Shown: positions 8,626 to 18,234, counted from the stretch's first letter. The stretch is 64,000 nt of DNA from an uncultured Eudoraea sp. (GCF_947490415.1 NZ_CANLGX010000004.1:1-64000); one strand, 5' to 3'. The notes: generated by a model not told the origin, from the sequence alone. Numbers and translations are program-made.

Positions 8626-10113
8626 ATGATAACATTAATAGATCGCGCTTCTGCATTTAAAGAAAGAATAGCCATAAAAAGTAACGGACAAAGTTATACC
8701 TACAGCCAGCTTTTAAGTGAATCTAAAAGTGTGGGCATCAAATTATTAAACGGCAATAAAGATTTAAACGGGGCTAGAATAGCATTTTTGGTTCCTGCGG
8801 GTTTCCAGTACGCGTGTATTCAGTGGGGGATCTGGAGGTCCGGTGGTATAGCTGTCCCACTTTGCGAAAAACATCCATTACCTTCCATCACCTATATTCT
8901 TGAAGACACCAAAGCTTCTGCCGTAGTTTTTTCAAAAGAATTTGAAAACCTGCTTAAGCCGCTTTTTAATACAACCGACATCCGTTTTATCTCATCAGAA
9001 ACATTTGAAGAGCAAGAAGGCAGTTTACCCAACGTTCAAATGGAGCGTAGTGCGCTTATTCTATACACCAGTGGCACAACCGGGTCACCTAAAGGTGTAG
9101 TCACCACACACAACAATATTGAAACGCAAATAACGGCATTAACAACTTCGTGGGAGTGGGATAAAGACGACCATGTCTTAAACGTACTTCCGCTACATCA
9201 CGTTCATGGTATCATTAATATGTTAAGTTGTGCTTTATGGAGCGGGGCTTGTTGCGAGTTTCTTTCTAAATTTAGTGCTAAGGCGGTTTTTGATACTTTT
9301 TGTAAAAATGAGGTCAATGTCTTTATGGCCGTGCCCACTATTTATTTTAAATTGATAACGTATTACAATGAACTCCCGGAATCAGACCAACAAAAAATTT
9401 CGGAACAGCTAAAATCATTCAGATTAATGGTTTCTGGATCTGCCGCATTACCTGTAAGCGTCTTAGAACAATGGAAAGAAATAAGCGGGCATACCTTATT
9501 GGAGCGTTATGGAATGACAGAAATGGGAATGGCCATAAGCAACCCGTACCATGGTGAACGAAAACCTGGTCATATTGGACAAGCATTGCACGGAGTAAGC
9601 ATACGATTGGCAGATGAAAACGATATGGAAGTAGCTGAAGGAATGCAAGGGGAAATTCAAATTAAGGGAGCCAATGTATTTAAAGAATACTGGAACAAAC
9701 CAAAAGAAACAGCCAATACCTTTACTGCTGATGGATGGTTCAAATCAGGTGATATTGCCGTTTTAGATGATGGTAGTTATAAAATTTTGGGAAGGAACTC
9801 CATTGACATCATAAAATCTGGAGGGTATAAAATTTCGGCATTGGAAATCGAAGAGGTTTTACGAACGCATCCAAAAATAAAGGATTGTGGTGTGGTAGGA
9901 ATTCCGGATGACGAATGGGGAGAACTCATTGGTGCCAGCCTTATTTTAGCGTCAAAAGATTTAGATATTGAACAATTGAAAACATGGCTTAGCGATAAAT
10001 TACCCGGCTATAAAACCCCGAGAAAATATATCATTCAAGATGATCTACCCAGAAATGTTATGGGTAAGGTTACTAAAAACGATATTAAGCAGCTATTCAT
10101 TACTACTAAATAA
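8626..10113 (+). CDS. matB: Malonyl-CoA synthetase (MatB-like acyl-CoA ligase)
   Basis: This 495-residue ANL-superfamily ligase has the AMP-binding loop YTSGTTGSPKG near residue 147, the core motif ERYGMTEMGM, the hinge region GWFKSGDIAVLDDGSYKILG and the catalytic C-terminal Lys in RNVMGKVTKND. The segment SNPYHGERKPGHIG is characteristic of malonate or methylmalonate ligases of the MatB type. It should make malonyl-CoA from malonate, CoA and ATP in the cytosol. The next two genes are a MadL/MadM malonate transporter, which strongly supports malonate as substrate. Spacing to madL is 6 bp. Methylmalonate activity cannot be excluded. Confidence 0.88.
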   Translation: MITLIDRASAFKERIAIKSNGQSYTYSQLLSESKSVGIKLLNGNKDLNGARIAFLVPAGFQYACIQWGIWRSGGIAVPLCEKHPLPSITYILEDTKASAVVFSKEFENLLKPLFNTTDIRFISSETFEEQEGSLPNVQMERSALILYTSGTTGSPKGVVTTHNNIETQITALTTSWEWDKDDHVLNVLPLHHVHGIINMLSCALWSGACCEFLSKFSAKAVFDTFCKNEVNVFMAVPTIYFKLITYYNELPESDQQKISEQLKSFRLMVSGSAALPVSVLEQWKEISGHTLLERYGMTEMGMAISNPYHGERKPGHIGQALHGVSIRLADENDMEVAEGMQGEIQIKGANVFKEYWNKPKETANTFTADGWFKSGDIAVLDDGSYKILGRNSIDIIKSGGYKISALEIEEVLRTHPKIKDCGVVGIPDDEWGELIGASLILASKDLDIEQLKTWLSDKLPGYKTPRKYIIQDDLPRNVMGKVTKNDIKQLFITTK

Positions 10114-10119
10114 CGAAAC

Positions 10120-10491
10120 ATGAAAATATATGGAGTCGCCCTTTTGGCCGGATGCTTTTTATTGGGGAAAATACTGGGCAATATGCTAGGTGCACTTATC
10201 AATATCAATAGTGATATAGGTGGTGTAGGTTTTGCCATGTTCCTGTTGATGTTATCAAGTATCTATTTGAGAAAAAAAGGATGGTTGGTTCAGGAATCGG
10301 AAAGAGGGATTTGGTTCTGGAGTTCGATATACATACCTATTGTAGTAGCAATGGCGGCTACACTTAATGTAAAGGCTGCGGTGTCCGGGGGGTTCATAGC
10401 CATTCTTGCCGGTATAGGCGTTACGGTAGTCTGTCTGTTTTTAGTGCCGGTTATCGCTAAGATTGGCAGAAAAAACGAATCAGAATCTTAA
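10120..10491 (+). CDS. madL: Malonate transporter subunit MadL
   Basis: This 123-residue inner-membrane protein has about four hydrophobic segments. It matches MadL in its opening (KIYGVALLAGCFLLGKILG), the glycine-rich DIGGVGFAMFLLM and the motif FWSSIYIPIVVAMAA. MadL is the small subunit of the two-protein MadLM malonate:sodium symporter. It sits between the malonyl-CoA synthetase gene and madM, 6 bp and 9 bp from each, so the three are certainly one transcript. It is known from malonate decarboxylase operons; here no decarboxylase is present. Confidence 0.9.
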   Translation: MKIYGVALLAGCFLLGKILGNMLGALININSDIGGVGFAMFLLMLSSIYLRKKGWLVQESERGIWFWSSIYIPIVVAMAATLNVKAAVSGGFIAILAGIGVTVVCLFLVPVIAKIGRKNESES

Positions 10492-10500
10492 AAGGGGAAA

Positions 10501-11247
10501 ATGGAAATCATTAACGATGTCATTGGCAAAAACGGACTCATATTTGCCTTTCTTCTTGTTGGAGTTATCATGTTGCTTTCTGCCTGGATATCTAAAACCT
10601 TTACCCAAAAGAGAATTCCGGCTGTTGCCATTGCCGTTATCATTGGGTTAGCACTGGCCTTTTTTGGTGATAAAAAAGGGATATCTGACGTCTCTATTTT
10701 TGCAGGTATGGCTTTACTAGGGGGATCCATGCTACGGGATTTTGCAGTAGTTGCAACCGCAATGGGTGCTGACATCAGCAAAATAAAACAAGCCGGTCTT
10801 GCCGGTACTATATCTTTATTCGTAGGTGTATTTGTTTCATTTTTTGTGGGTGTAGTAATTGCAATCAGCTTAGGTTATTCAGATGCCGAAAGCATTGCAA
10901 CCATAGGAGCAGGAGCTTGCACTTATATTGTGGGTCCGGTAACCGGTTCAGCTTTAGGAGCCAGTTCGGAAGTAATAGCTATTAGCGTTGCCACAGGGAT
11001 TGTAAAAACCATTTTCCTTACAATTGCCACACCAATGATTGCCAAAAGGATAAAATTGGACAACCCACATTCGGCAATGGTCTTTGGAGGATTATTGGGA
11101 ACTACCAGTGGTGTAGTAGCTGGTCTTGCCGCAACTGACGAAAAGTTGGTGCCCTATGGTGCACTAACGGCAACATTTTTCACAGGATTAGGATGCCTGT
11201 TGTGTCCGTCAATATTTTACTTATCCCTTAAGTTGTTTGGTTTTTAA
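10501..11247 (+). CDS. madM: Malonate transporter subunit MadM
   Basis: This 248-residue inner-membrane protein has about eight hydrophobic segments and matches MadM. Recognisable parts are IPAVAIAVIIGLALAFFGD, a FAGMALLGGSMLRDFAVVATA block and the glycine-rich GAGACTYIVGPVTGSALGAS. It forms the malonate:sodium symporter with MadL. A purine-rich AAAGGGGAAA directly before the ATG serves as ribosome-binding site. It is the last gene of the matB-madL-madM operon. The convergent cyclase gene ends 148 bp away. Confidence 0.9.
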   Translation: MEIINDVIGKNGLIFAFLLVGVIMLLSAWISKTFTQKRIPAVAIAVIIGLALAFFGDKKGISDVSIFAGMALLGGSMLRDFAVVATAMGADISKIKQAGLAGTISLFVGVFVSFFVGVVIAISLGYSDAESIATIGAGACTYIVGPVTGSALGASSEVIAISVATGIVKTIFLTIATPMIAKRIKLDNPHSAMVFGGLLGTTSGVVAGLAATDEKLVPYGALTATFFTGLGCLLCPSIFYLSLKLFGF

Positions 11248-11394
11248 CCAAAAAAACTATGTGCATCTCCATTTAAGCAGTGTAAACAAAAAAGACAAGT
11301 GGGCTATAGCGCTCAGGTAATATCCGTAAAATGCCCCGCAAGTTGGTTTTGTGTGCACCCTGATTTGTATAAGCTCTTTATAATAAGGTGAATT

Positions 11395-13428
11395 CTATAC
11401 AGGCAAGTCCATTTTTTTCAGGAGGTCCTGAAATCGAGGTTCATCACGTATAAAGTCAAAAATAGGATCTACACTAATGTAAGGCATATTGCTGTCATGT
11501 TCTTCATACGCTTTTTCGAGCCATTCCAAGGCCTCTTCTTTCATATCTGCACGGCAATAAAGTGTAGCTATTTGCCATGAAGGAAAATAAATAGAATCGC
11601 GTCGTGAGATCATCATTTCGGCAGTACGCCGCATGGCCAAATTATACCCGCCTTCTTCAAAGCCTTGATCAATAGCTTTCAAAGCTAACTCATTTTCCCG
11701 CAATTTGTATATTCTTTTTGCAATATCGAGCGCCTTTTCCTCATCGCCCAATTCATGATAAACCGCCCACAATGCCGGGAGTGCAATGCCCTGATCCGGT
11801 TCTATTTCATATAGTTTTTGTAACAATTCAAGAGCTTCATCAAACTTTCCGGCATTTTTGAGGGCCTGTCCATGAATAGACATATACAATGTATTAAATG
11901 GATCTAACTGCATAGCCAGTTCACTATGTGGGAGGCCCATTTCGGGATTACCCGTTATTGCTAAAAAATGTGAGTAATATGCCTGTGAAAAGGCGTAGTT
12001 TGGATTTAATTCAATGGCTTTCAAAAACTCTTGTTCCGCTTTTTTCCAATTCCACTCTCCCCAGGTATATCTGGTGGCCATTCTGGCATGAATTTCTACT
12101 AGCGAACTGTCTAGCATCAGGGCCCTATTCCATGCAACTTCTGCTTTCTCGGAGACTTCATAATTGGGTAAAAACCCATGCATCACATAAGCCCAATAAG
12201 TTCTAGAAATACCCAAATAAGCCAGGGCATAATTCGGATCAATTTTACTGGACAATTGAAAATAATCCATGGCACGGTCAAGGTCTGGTTTAGTACCTAA
12301 CTCCCAATGGCCCATACCCCTGAGGTAAGCTTCATAAGCATCCGGATCTATCGGTTTGGATTCAGATAACAATTTTTCTTCCTGAGGCGTCAGATTTAAA
12401 TGAATTTGCTGGGAAATCTCGTTCGCAATTTTTTTGGTAAGATTAGAAAGCTCTCCTTTCTCAATGTTGAAATCGTGTACCCACAACTGCTTCTCCTCAG
12501 GAAAGGCACTTACCAATTTTACCTGAATACAAATATTTTCACCATAACAGGTCACTGAAGTTTCTACAGCAGCATCAACACTGAGCTCAGTGGCTATTTG
12601 AGGAATTGATTTTTCCACGTTGCGATAGGCATTGGCTGTTCGTTTAGAAGGTACTCTTAATGCACTTATTTTTCCCACATCCCCAATTAAAGCATCATGT
12701 ATGCCTGCCACAATATATTCCAGTGATTCATCGCCGGTAAAATTGTCAAATGGTAAAATTAGTAATGATGATATAGGAGCAGCCTCAGTTTTGAAGGCAT
12801 TTCGTATCCAGGGTCCATTTGCAATTATCAATAGCAACAGAATGATATAGGTATAAATTGACCTTGTAAGTTTATAAAACAGACTTTTTCCCTTAAGTTG
12901 CTCTATTTTAGAAGCAGAAGGGATTGGTAGTCCATCTTCAACGATGGAATAGGTGTTTACCGGATAATCAACATTTTTTAATTTGACCTGACCCAGGTAT
13001 TTCGTTTTAACAGCGCTTTTGGCCCGAATGGATTTCTGGATAGATTCAGATATATAAATACCTCCGGGTTCTGCGGCCGATTGTAATCGAGATGCAATAT
13101 TTACGCCATCTCCAAAAATATCCTCGTGATCAAAAGTGATATCACCCAAATGTAATCCGATCCGAATTTTCTCATTGATTTGCTGCCTGGCCTGTTTTTG
13201 TATTTCGATAGCGCACAACACCGAATCAATTGCACTATCAAATTGAGCCAGCATACCATCGCCCATTTCTTTGATAAGCTTGCCATTGAACTGATTGATG
13301 CTTTTGATATGAATATCCCGACTTTTTTCCAAAACTTCAAAAGCCTTATCCTCATCTGATCCCATCAAGGCGGTATAGCCGACAATGTCGGTAAACATAA
13401 TTGCAGCTAGTTTTCTTTTGGTACGCAT
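11395..13428 (-). CDS. Class III adenylate cyclase with TolB/FlgO-like and TPR domains
   Basis: This 677-residue protein starts with a class III cyclase domain (residues 1-165). FTDIVGYT and MGDGM supply the two metal Asp residues, the Lys in LIKEMGD and the Asp in EDIFGDGVN specify ATP, and NIASR gives the transition-state Asn and Arg. All catalytic residues are present. One membrane span lies near 190-210, then a FlgO/TolB-like domain (about 220-340) beginning LLILPFDNF, then TPR repeats to the end. It probably makes cAMP in the cytosol while the rest lies outside the inner membrane. The gene stands alone, so its input is unknown. Confidence 0.85.
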   Translation of the reverse strand: MRTKRKLAAIMFTDIVGYTALMGSDEDKAFEVLEKSRDIHIKSINQFNGKLIKEMGDGMLAQFDSAIDSVLCAIEIQKQARQQINEKIRIGLHLGDITFDHEDIFGDGVNIASRLQSAAEPGGIYISESIQKSIRAKSAVKTKYLGQVKLKNVDYPVNTYSIVEDGLPIPSASKIEQLKGKSLFYKLTRSIYTYIILLLLIIANGPWIRNAFKTEAAPISSLLILPFDNFTGDESLEYIVAGIHDALIGDVGKISALRVPSKRTANAYRNVEKSIPQIATELSVDAAVETSVTCYGENICIQVKLVSAFPEEKQLWVHDFNIEKGELSNLTKKIANEISQQIHLNLTPQEEKLLSESKPIDPDAYEAYLRGMGHWELGTKPDLDRAMDYFQLSSKIDPNYALAYLGISRTYWAYVMHGFLPNYEVSEKAEVAWNRALMLDSSLVEIHARMATRYTWGEWNWKKAEQEFLKAIELNPNYAFSQAYYSHFLAITGNPEMGLPHSELAMQLDPFNTLYMSIHGQALKNAGKFDEALELLQKLYEIEPDQGIALPALWAVYHELGDEEKALDIAKRIYKLRENELALKAIDQGFEEGGYNLAMRRTAEMMISRRDSIYFPSWQIATLYCRADMKEEALEWLEKAYEEHDSNMPYISVDPIFDFIRDEPRFQDLLKKMDLPV

Positions 13429-13555
13429 TTAATCAATATAAAAAAAAGACAGTTAGGCGATAGCCTGCATTGGGTTATTTTGAGCAACAACCCATTAAAG
13501 TTCAACCCGGTTAAACCAGCTACTCCAACTTGAATTGTTCCAAAAGAGAATACTT

Positions 13556-15958
13556 TCAATTACTGCTGGCAGCCTGCCCAAAGGTTACAAAACCTTTTTC
13601 AGCCCTGTTTATATTCTCAATCCCCTGTAATAGCGCATCCGGATTAAAGGATATACTATTAATGCCTTCCTTTACCAAGAAACTGGCAAATTCCGGGAAG
13701 TCGCTGGGTGCTTGTCCGCACAGTCCAATTTTTGTATTGGTCTTTCGTGCAGAAGCTATAGCCATGGCGATCATCTTTTTGGCAGCGGGGTCATTTTCAT
13801 CGAACAATTGGCCCATCAATTCGGAATCGCGATCGATTCCTAAAGTCAGCTGGGTCAAATCATTGGAACCGATGGAAAAGCCATCAAATATTTCAGCAAA
13901 TTCCTCTGCCAAAATTACGTTGCTTGGAATTTCTACCATCGTGTAAATTTCAAGGCCATTCTCGCCTCTTTTCAATCCGTTTTCTTCCATGATGGCCACC
14001 ACTTTTTTACCTTCCTCCAACGTTCTGCAAAAAGGAACCATTACTTTAAGGTTATCAAGGCCCATGGTATCTCGAACTTTTTTAAGGGCAGCACATTCCA
14101 GGGCAAACCCTTCTTTATAGAGTTCGTTGTAATATCTGGATGCCCCACGGAAACCCAACATAGGGTTTTCCTCTTTCGGTTCAAAATCCTTGCCTCCAAT
14201 CAGGTTGGCATATTCATTGGTTTTAAAATCACTCAACCTAACTATGACCTCTTTAGGATAAAATGCCGCTGCAATTGTGGCAATACCCTGTGAGAGTTGA
14301 TCTATAAAATAATCCTGCTTGTTGGTATAACCCTGCGTAAGTTTGTTTATTTGCTGTATTACGGTGGCATTTTTTAGCTTATTAAATTTGACCAAGGCCA
14401 TCGGATGCACTTTTACAGAGTGGGTTATGATAAACTCCATTCGTAATAAACCTACCCCATCATTAGGGTAAAGCGATAATTGAAAAGCATTTTCCGGATC
14501 GGCCAATATCATTTTTACCTCGGTATGCGGCATTCGTATGTTTGAAAAGTCGATTTCCTCCTCTTTATAAAGAAGTTTACCTTCATAGACATACCCCGTT
14601 TTACCTTGGGAACAGCATAAAGTTATCCTTTCCCCATCCTCAATAGTAGCCGTGGCATTATGGCAACCCACAATTGCGGGAACGCCCAGCTCCCGTGCCA
14701 CTATTGCAGCATGGCTGGTCCTTCCGCCTTTATTGGTTATAATACCACCCACTTGTTTCAATAAGGGATCCCAGTCCGGAGTAATGGTATCCGTAACGAT
14801 TATATGTTCCGATGTCAGATTTTTTCCCTCTTTGGGCGATTGCAAAAGACGGGGTATCCCAACTTTTATTTTGGAGCCAACTGCATTTCCACTAGCCAGC
14901 ACCTTTCCTTTTTCCTGTAGTTTATATTGTATGAACAGTTTTTTGTTCTTACTCTGGTGTACCGTTTCAGGACGGGCCTGAATGATATAGAGTTCATTGG
15001 TAAGTCCATCCTTTGCCCATTCGATGTCCATAGGTTTTTGGTAGTGCTTTTCAATTACCAAAGCCCATTGTGCCAAAGTAATTATTTCTTCATCAGATAA
15101 TACAAATTGTTGCTGTCTGGGAAGCGGTGTATGTATATTGACTGTTGGAATCCCTTTTTTGGACTTCTCATAGATCATAGTTAATTTTTTATCCCCCATT
15201 TTTTTCTGGATGATAGGATATTTTCCCAATTCCAGTCCCGGTTTGAATATGTAGTACTCATCGGGGTTAACGGTACCCTGAACAATATTCTCCCCTAATC
15301 CCCATACCCCGGATAACAAGATGACATTCTCAAAGCCTGATTCAGGTTCAATAGTAAAACCAACACCGGAACAGCCCATATCTGCCCGTACCATATTTTG
15401 TACTCCTACAGAGAGGGCTATCTCATCATGTTTAAAACCCTTTTCTTCGCGATACTTAATTGCACGATTTGTATATAAAGAAGCAAAACACTTTTTGACT
15501 GCTTCAAGCAATGCGACTGTGCCCTTTATATTCAAAAATGTATCGTGCTGGCCCGCAAAACTTGCATCAGGCAGGTCTTCGGCTGTGGCACTGCTACGTA
15601 CGGCGACAGCACACGGTTCCTTTTCATATAAATTTTGATAGGCTTCAATAATTTTTTGGGCAAGATCTGACGACATTTTTCCACCCAAAATAAGCTTACG
15701 GGCCTTTGTCCCAATTTCGTCCAGATTATAATAATTTTCAGTATCTAATTGCGCTAAAGTAATTTGCAAAGGTTTTCGAAGGGAATTTTCATCCAGAAAA
15801 TTCCAGAAAGCATTAGAAGTAGTCGCAAAACCATTGGGTACTTTTAGTCCCTTGGAGGTAAGTTTGTTATACATTTCACCTAAAGAAGCATTTTTGCCAC
15901 CTACCTGCGGAATATCTTGTATCCCTATTTCATCAAAGTATTTGATATATTTTTTCAT
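13556..15958 (-). CDS. ppsA: Phosphoenolpyruvate synthase
   Basis: This protein has 800 residues from the ATG at 15958; an in-frame ATG at 16003 would add 15. It catalyses ATP + pyruvate to PEP + AMP + phosphate for gluconeogenesis. The N-terminal ATP-grasp part has GGKNASLGEM and VRSSATAEDLPDASFAGQ. The swivelling domain carries the phosphohistidine in GGRTSHAAIVARELGVPAIV. The C-terminal PEP/pyruvate domain has IGSNDLTQLTLG and the acid/base Cys in GLCGQAP. I chose the inner start because family members begin near MKKYIKYFDEIG and because it puts the FNR-like site at 16046-16057 at the same distance as in neighbouring genes. Confidence 0.93.
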   Translation of the reverse strand: MKKYIKYFDEIGIQDIPQVGGKNASLGEMYNKLTSKGLKVPNGFATTSNAFWNFLDENSLRKPLQITLAQLDTENYYNLDEIGTKARKLILGGKMSSDLAQKIIEAYQNLYEKEPCAVAVRSSATAEDLPDASFAGQHDTFLNIKGTVALLEAVKKCFASLYTNRAIKYREEKGFKHDEIALSVGVQNMVRADMGCSGVGFTIEPESGFENVILLSGVWGLGENIVQGTVNPDEYYIFKPGLELGKYPIIQKKMGDKKLTMIYEKSKKGIPTVNIHTPLPRQQQFVLSDEEIITLAQWALVIEKHYQKPMDIEWAKDGLTNELYIIQARPETVHQSKNKKLFIQYKLQEKGKVLASGNAVGSKIKVGIPRLLQSPKEGKNLTSEHIIVTDTITPDWDPLLKQVGGIITNKGGRTSHAAIVARELGVPAIVGCHNATATIEDGERITLCCSQGKTGYVYEGKLLYKEEEIDFSNIRMPHTEVKMILADPENAFQLSLYPNDGVGLLRMEFIITHSVKVHPMALVKFNKLKNATVIQQINKLTQGYTNKQDYFIDQLSQGIATIAAAFYPKEVIVRLSDFKTNEYANLIGGKDFEPKEENPMLGFRGASRYYNELYKEGFALECAALKKVRDTMGLDNLKVMVPFCRTLEEGKKVVAIMEENGLKRGENGLEIYTMVEIPSNVILAEEFAEIFDGFSIGSNDLTQLTLGIDRDSELMGQLFDENDPAAKKMIAMAIASARKTNTKIGLCGQAPSDFPEFASFLVKEGINSISFNPDALLQGIENINRAEKGFVTFGQAASSN

Positions 15959-16045
15959 TGCTTTTTTATTTACAAACCAGTAATTGCTAAAACCTGAAAT
16001 CATTTCTCCTACAACAAATTTCCCTTAGTTTCCCAAGCCCTACTA

Positions 16046-16057
16046 TGATTTAGATCA
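16046..16057. promoter_or_regulatory. FNR/CRP-like palindrome upstream of ppsA
   Basis: This is a perfect TGAT-TTAG-ATCA palindrome, 88 bp upstream of the preferred ppsA start. It has the core of FNR/Anr-type sites (TTGAT-N4-ATCAA) and recurs upstream of two neighbouring genes, with a one-mismatch version before a third operon. Confidence 0.6.
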
Positions 16058-16127
16058 GTGAGTTATAAGCCGTTTAGGAGAATTAAAACAGACAGGACCT
16101 TTCTCCTGGAATAAAACCTCTCCCCTA

Positions 16128-16586
16128 TTACGAGGCCTCCCTGAATTTACCGGTAATCTCATTTATATTGATCCGATATACTATTGGGATACCTTGTTCA
16201 GATAATTTACTGGAAAATTCACTGATAAATTCGGGATGTGAACCCTCCTTTCTGGAAATGATCTTTTTTACATTTTGGGCAAACTCATGAAGCAGGTACT
16301 TGGCATCAATTCCTTCCAATTCTTCAAACATGCCATGTACTTGTACAGATCGCCAGTTGTTTACAGACTTTATTTCTTCGACCTCTAGTGAAACAATATC
16401 ATTTTTCCGCATAGCCTCTATCTTATGGCCTTCAGCAGAATATCCAATAATTGTATTATTTGACTGATCATAATAATAAGTAATCGGTATTACATAAGGT
16501 TCTTTATGTGCTATGAATGCCAAATGCCCAATATAATTATTGCTCAACAGCTCTGTGCATTCCCTGGTTTCTAATTTTTTTATCAT
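16128..16586 (-). CDS. Pyridoxamine 5'-phosphate oxidase-like flavin-binding protein
   Basis: This 152-residue protein has the split beta-barrel fold of PPOX-class FMN proteins. The opening LLSNNYIGHLAFIAHKEPYVIPITYYYD and the following GHKIEAMRKNDIVSLEV match the family block of short FMN-binding reductases and sensors. It probably binds FMN or F420-like or heme cofactors; the exact reaction is not predictable. It lies between ppsA and the phosphoribosyltransferase operon and has its own FNR-like site 81 bp upstream. Together these suggest a role in redox or low-oxygen stress. Position and family are solid; the function is inferred. Confidence 0.8.
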   Translation of the reverse strand: MIKKLETRECTELLSNNYIGHLAFIAHKEPYVIPITYYYDQSNNTIIGYSAEGHKIEAMRKNDIVSLEVEEIKSVNNWRSVQVHGMFEELEGIDAKYLLHEFAQNVKKIISRKEGSHPEFISEFSSKLSEQGIPIVYRININEITGKFREAS

Positions 16587-16666
16587 GACAACATAATTTC
16601 TAATTCTTCTTAAGAATAATTCCCCCTTTTAGGTATAAACTTAGTCTTAAGAATACACTTTTGGAA

Positions 16667-16678
16667 TGATGTGAATCA
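16667..16678. promoter_or_regulatory. FNR/CRP-like palindrome upstream of the PPOX gene
   Basis: This perfect TGAT-GTGA-ATCA palindrome lies 81 bp upstream of the PPOX-family start codon. It is the same half-site pair and nearly the same distance as at ppsA. Confidence 0.6.
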
Positions 16679-16818
16679 GTTGGATGTAAAAATTATTCTC
16701 AAAACAACCAAAAGGGCATCCTAAGGTTATAGTGAGCTAATCTATATTGAAATAAGCCTCAGAATGATTCTAATATCTATCTAATACCAAAGCTAATTTT
16801 GGTGATGTTTTATTTAAA

Positions 16819-17445
16819 TTAAGCCACATTACATTCTTCCAATAACTGTATGGCTTCTTCATCGGATACCTGGTTAAAAAATTCATAGAACTGCCCTACG
16901 GCCATAAAATCAGACGGAGTCTGCAAACAGATTACCTGGTCGATATACGATGAGTCTTCGAGGCTTTTAACAGCCGAAGGAGGTGCCACTGGAATGGCCA
17001 CAATTACTTTTTTTGGTTTTTGGGCACGAACCATTTCTGCAGTAACCCGAATGGTGTTTCCTGTGGCGATGCCATCATCTATAATAATAACAATCTTATC
17101 CTTTAAATCTTCCGGCTGTCTGTTTTTATAGTATTGCTGGTGTCGTTTTTTTAATTTTTCCCTAATTCGCTCTGTTTCTTCGGCAATATAGTTTTTATGG
17201 ATCCCTGAGACATCTTTGAGTATTATATTTTCCAGGCTTACTGCACCTATTGCATATTCTCTGTTATATGGATGTCCAATTTTTTTGGAAAGAGCAACGT
17301 CCAAAGGGGCTTGAAGGGCCTTTGCGACAATGGCCCCTATGGGTAATCCACCTCTGGGTATGGCCAGGACTACTACTTCTTTATCTTTAAACGGCAGTAA
17401 TTTGTTTGCCAACTGAATTCCCGCATCAATTCTATCCTTAAACAT
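16819..17445 (-). CDS. Phosphoribosyltransferase family protein
   Basis: This protein has 208 residues from the ATG at 17445. The PRPP loop is VIIIDDGIATGNTI near the middle, followed by the usual APPSAV segment. The start at MFKDRIDAG fits the family (usually MFxDRxDAG) and lies 2 bases after the TAG stop of the upstream hydrolase. The longer frame to 17484 would overlap the hydrolase by 37 bases. Members of this group often sit beside, or are fused to, dienelactone-hydrolase-like proteins in stress islands, as here. The true base substrate is unknown; some may not be catalytic transferases. Confidence 0.85.
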   Translation of the reverse strand: MFKDRIDAGIQLANKLLPFKDKEVVVLAIPRGGLPIGAIVAKALQAPLDVALSKKIGHPYNREYAIGAVSLENIILKDVSGIHKNYIAEETERIREKLKKRHQQYYKNRQPEDLKDKIVIIIDDGIATGNTIRVTAEMVRAQKPKKVIVAIPVAPPSAVKSLEDSSYIDQVICLQTPSDFMAVGQFYEFFNQVSDEEAIQLLEECNVA

Positions 17446-17447
17446 TC

Positions 17448-18104
17448 CTAGCTTTTTTTTGGTTGTAGATGTTTTGTAAACCATTTTGCCGATACTGCCG
17501 CCACAGCCTCTAATTTGCCGCTTTCTTCAAAAAGATGTGTGGCTCCGGGAATAATTTCCAGTTTCTTTTCACATCTCAAATTGCCATAGGCTTTTTGATT
17601 CAGTACTATGACCACTTTGTCCCAGCCACCAACGATGAGGAGTGTGGGTGCGGTTACCTTATACAACTCGGACATGGCAAGATCGGGCCTTCCTCCCCTG
17701 GAGACCACAGCGGCAATTTCATCACCAAAGTATGCAGCAGCACTTAATGCAGAGGCTGCGCCTGTGCTGGCTCCAAAATAAGCCAATTGTAATCCTTTGG
17801 TTTCCTTTTGCGTTTTTATCCATTCCGTTACTTCGATCAATCTTTGAGTCAACAGATCAATATTGAAGCGGGTTTTGTAGAGCCGATCTTCTTCTTCAGT
17901 TAGAAGATCAAACAATAAGGTGGCCAGACCCTCATGCTGCAATACACCTGCCACATAGTTATTTCTGGGACTCAACCTGCTACTACCGCTTCCGTGCGAG
18001 AAAAGTACCAAAGCCCTCGCATTTTCAGGTATAAAGAGGTTTCCTTTTAAAACCACCTGGTTTAAAGGGATCTCAATCGTCTTATGCTTCTCCTCTAACA
18101 ACAT
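17448..18104 (-). CDS. Alpha/beta hydrolase (dienelactone hydrolase-like)
   Basis: This 218-residue protein is a compact alpha/beta hydrolase. It has an oxyanion-side motif LFSHGSGSSRLSPRN, a nucleophile region YFGASTGAASALSAAA (Ser in GASTG), an acid region VGGWDKVV and the catalytic His in GATHLFEE. It has no signal peptide. Its TAG stop and the phosphoribosyltransferase ATG are 2 bases apart, so the two are translationally coupled. Substrate unknown. A near-perfect FNR-like site lies 85 bp upstream. Confidence 0.85.
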   Translation of the reverse strand: MLLEEKHKTIEIPLNQVVLKGNLFIPENARALVLFSHGSGSSRLSPRNNYVAGVLQHEGLATLLFDLLTEEEDRLYKTRFNIDLLTQRLIEVTEWIKTQKETKGLQLAYFGASTGAASALSAAAYFGDEIAAVVSRGGRPDLAMSELYKVTAPTLLIVGGWDKVVIVLNQKAYGNLRCEKKLEIIPGATHLFEESGKLEAVAAVSAKWFTKHLQPKKS

Positions 18105-18188
18105 ACTTCAGCTATTTTTAATAGGTTCTTGCTTATTATGTAGATTATTCTATTTTTCAAAGTAATTGATAACAAACAAGTCAGACAA

Positions 18189-18200
18189 TGATTACGGTCA
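18189..18200. promoter_or_regulatory. Imperfect FNR/CRP-like site for the hydrolase operon
   Basis: TGAT-TACG-GTCA differs from the perfect palindrome at one base. It lies 85 bp upstream of the hydrolase start, matching the spacing of the ppsA and PPOX sites. Confidence 0.4.
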
Positions 18201-18222
18201 TTCCCATATGCAATTATTAAAC

Positions 18223-18234
18223 TGATTTAAATCA
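18223..18234. promoter_or_regulatory. FNR/CRP-like palindrome upstream of the small protein gene
   Basis: This perfect TGAT-TTAA-ATCA palindrome lies 66 bp before the ATG at 18300, in the divergent region between the hydrolase operon and the small gene. Confidence 0.6.
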
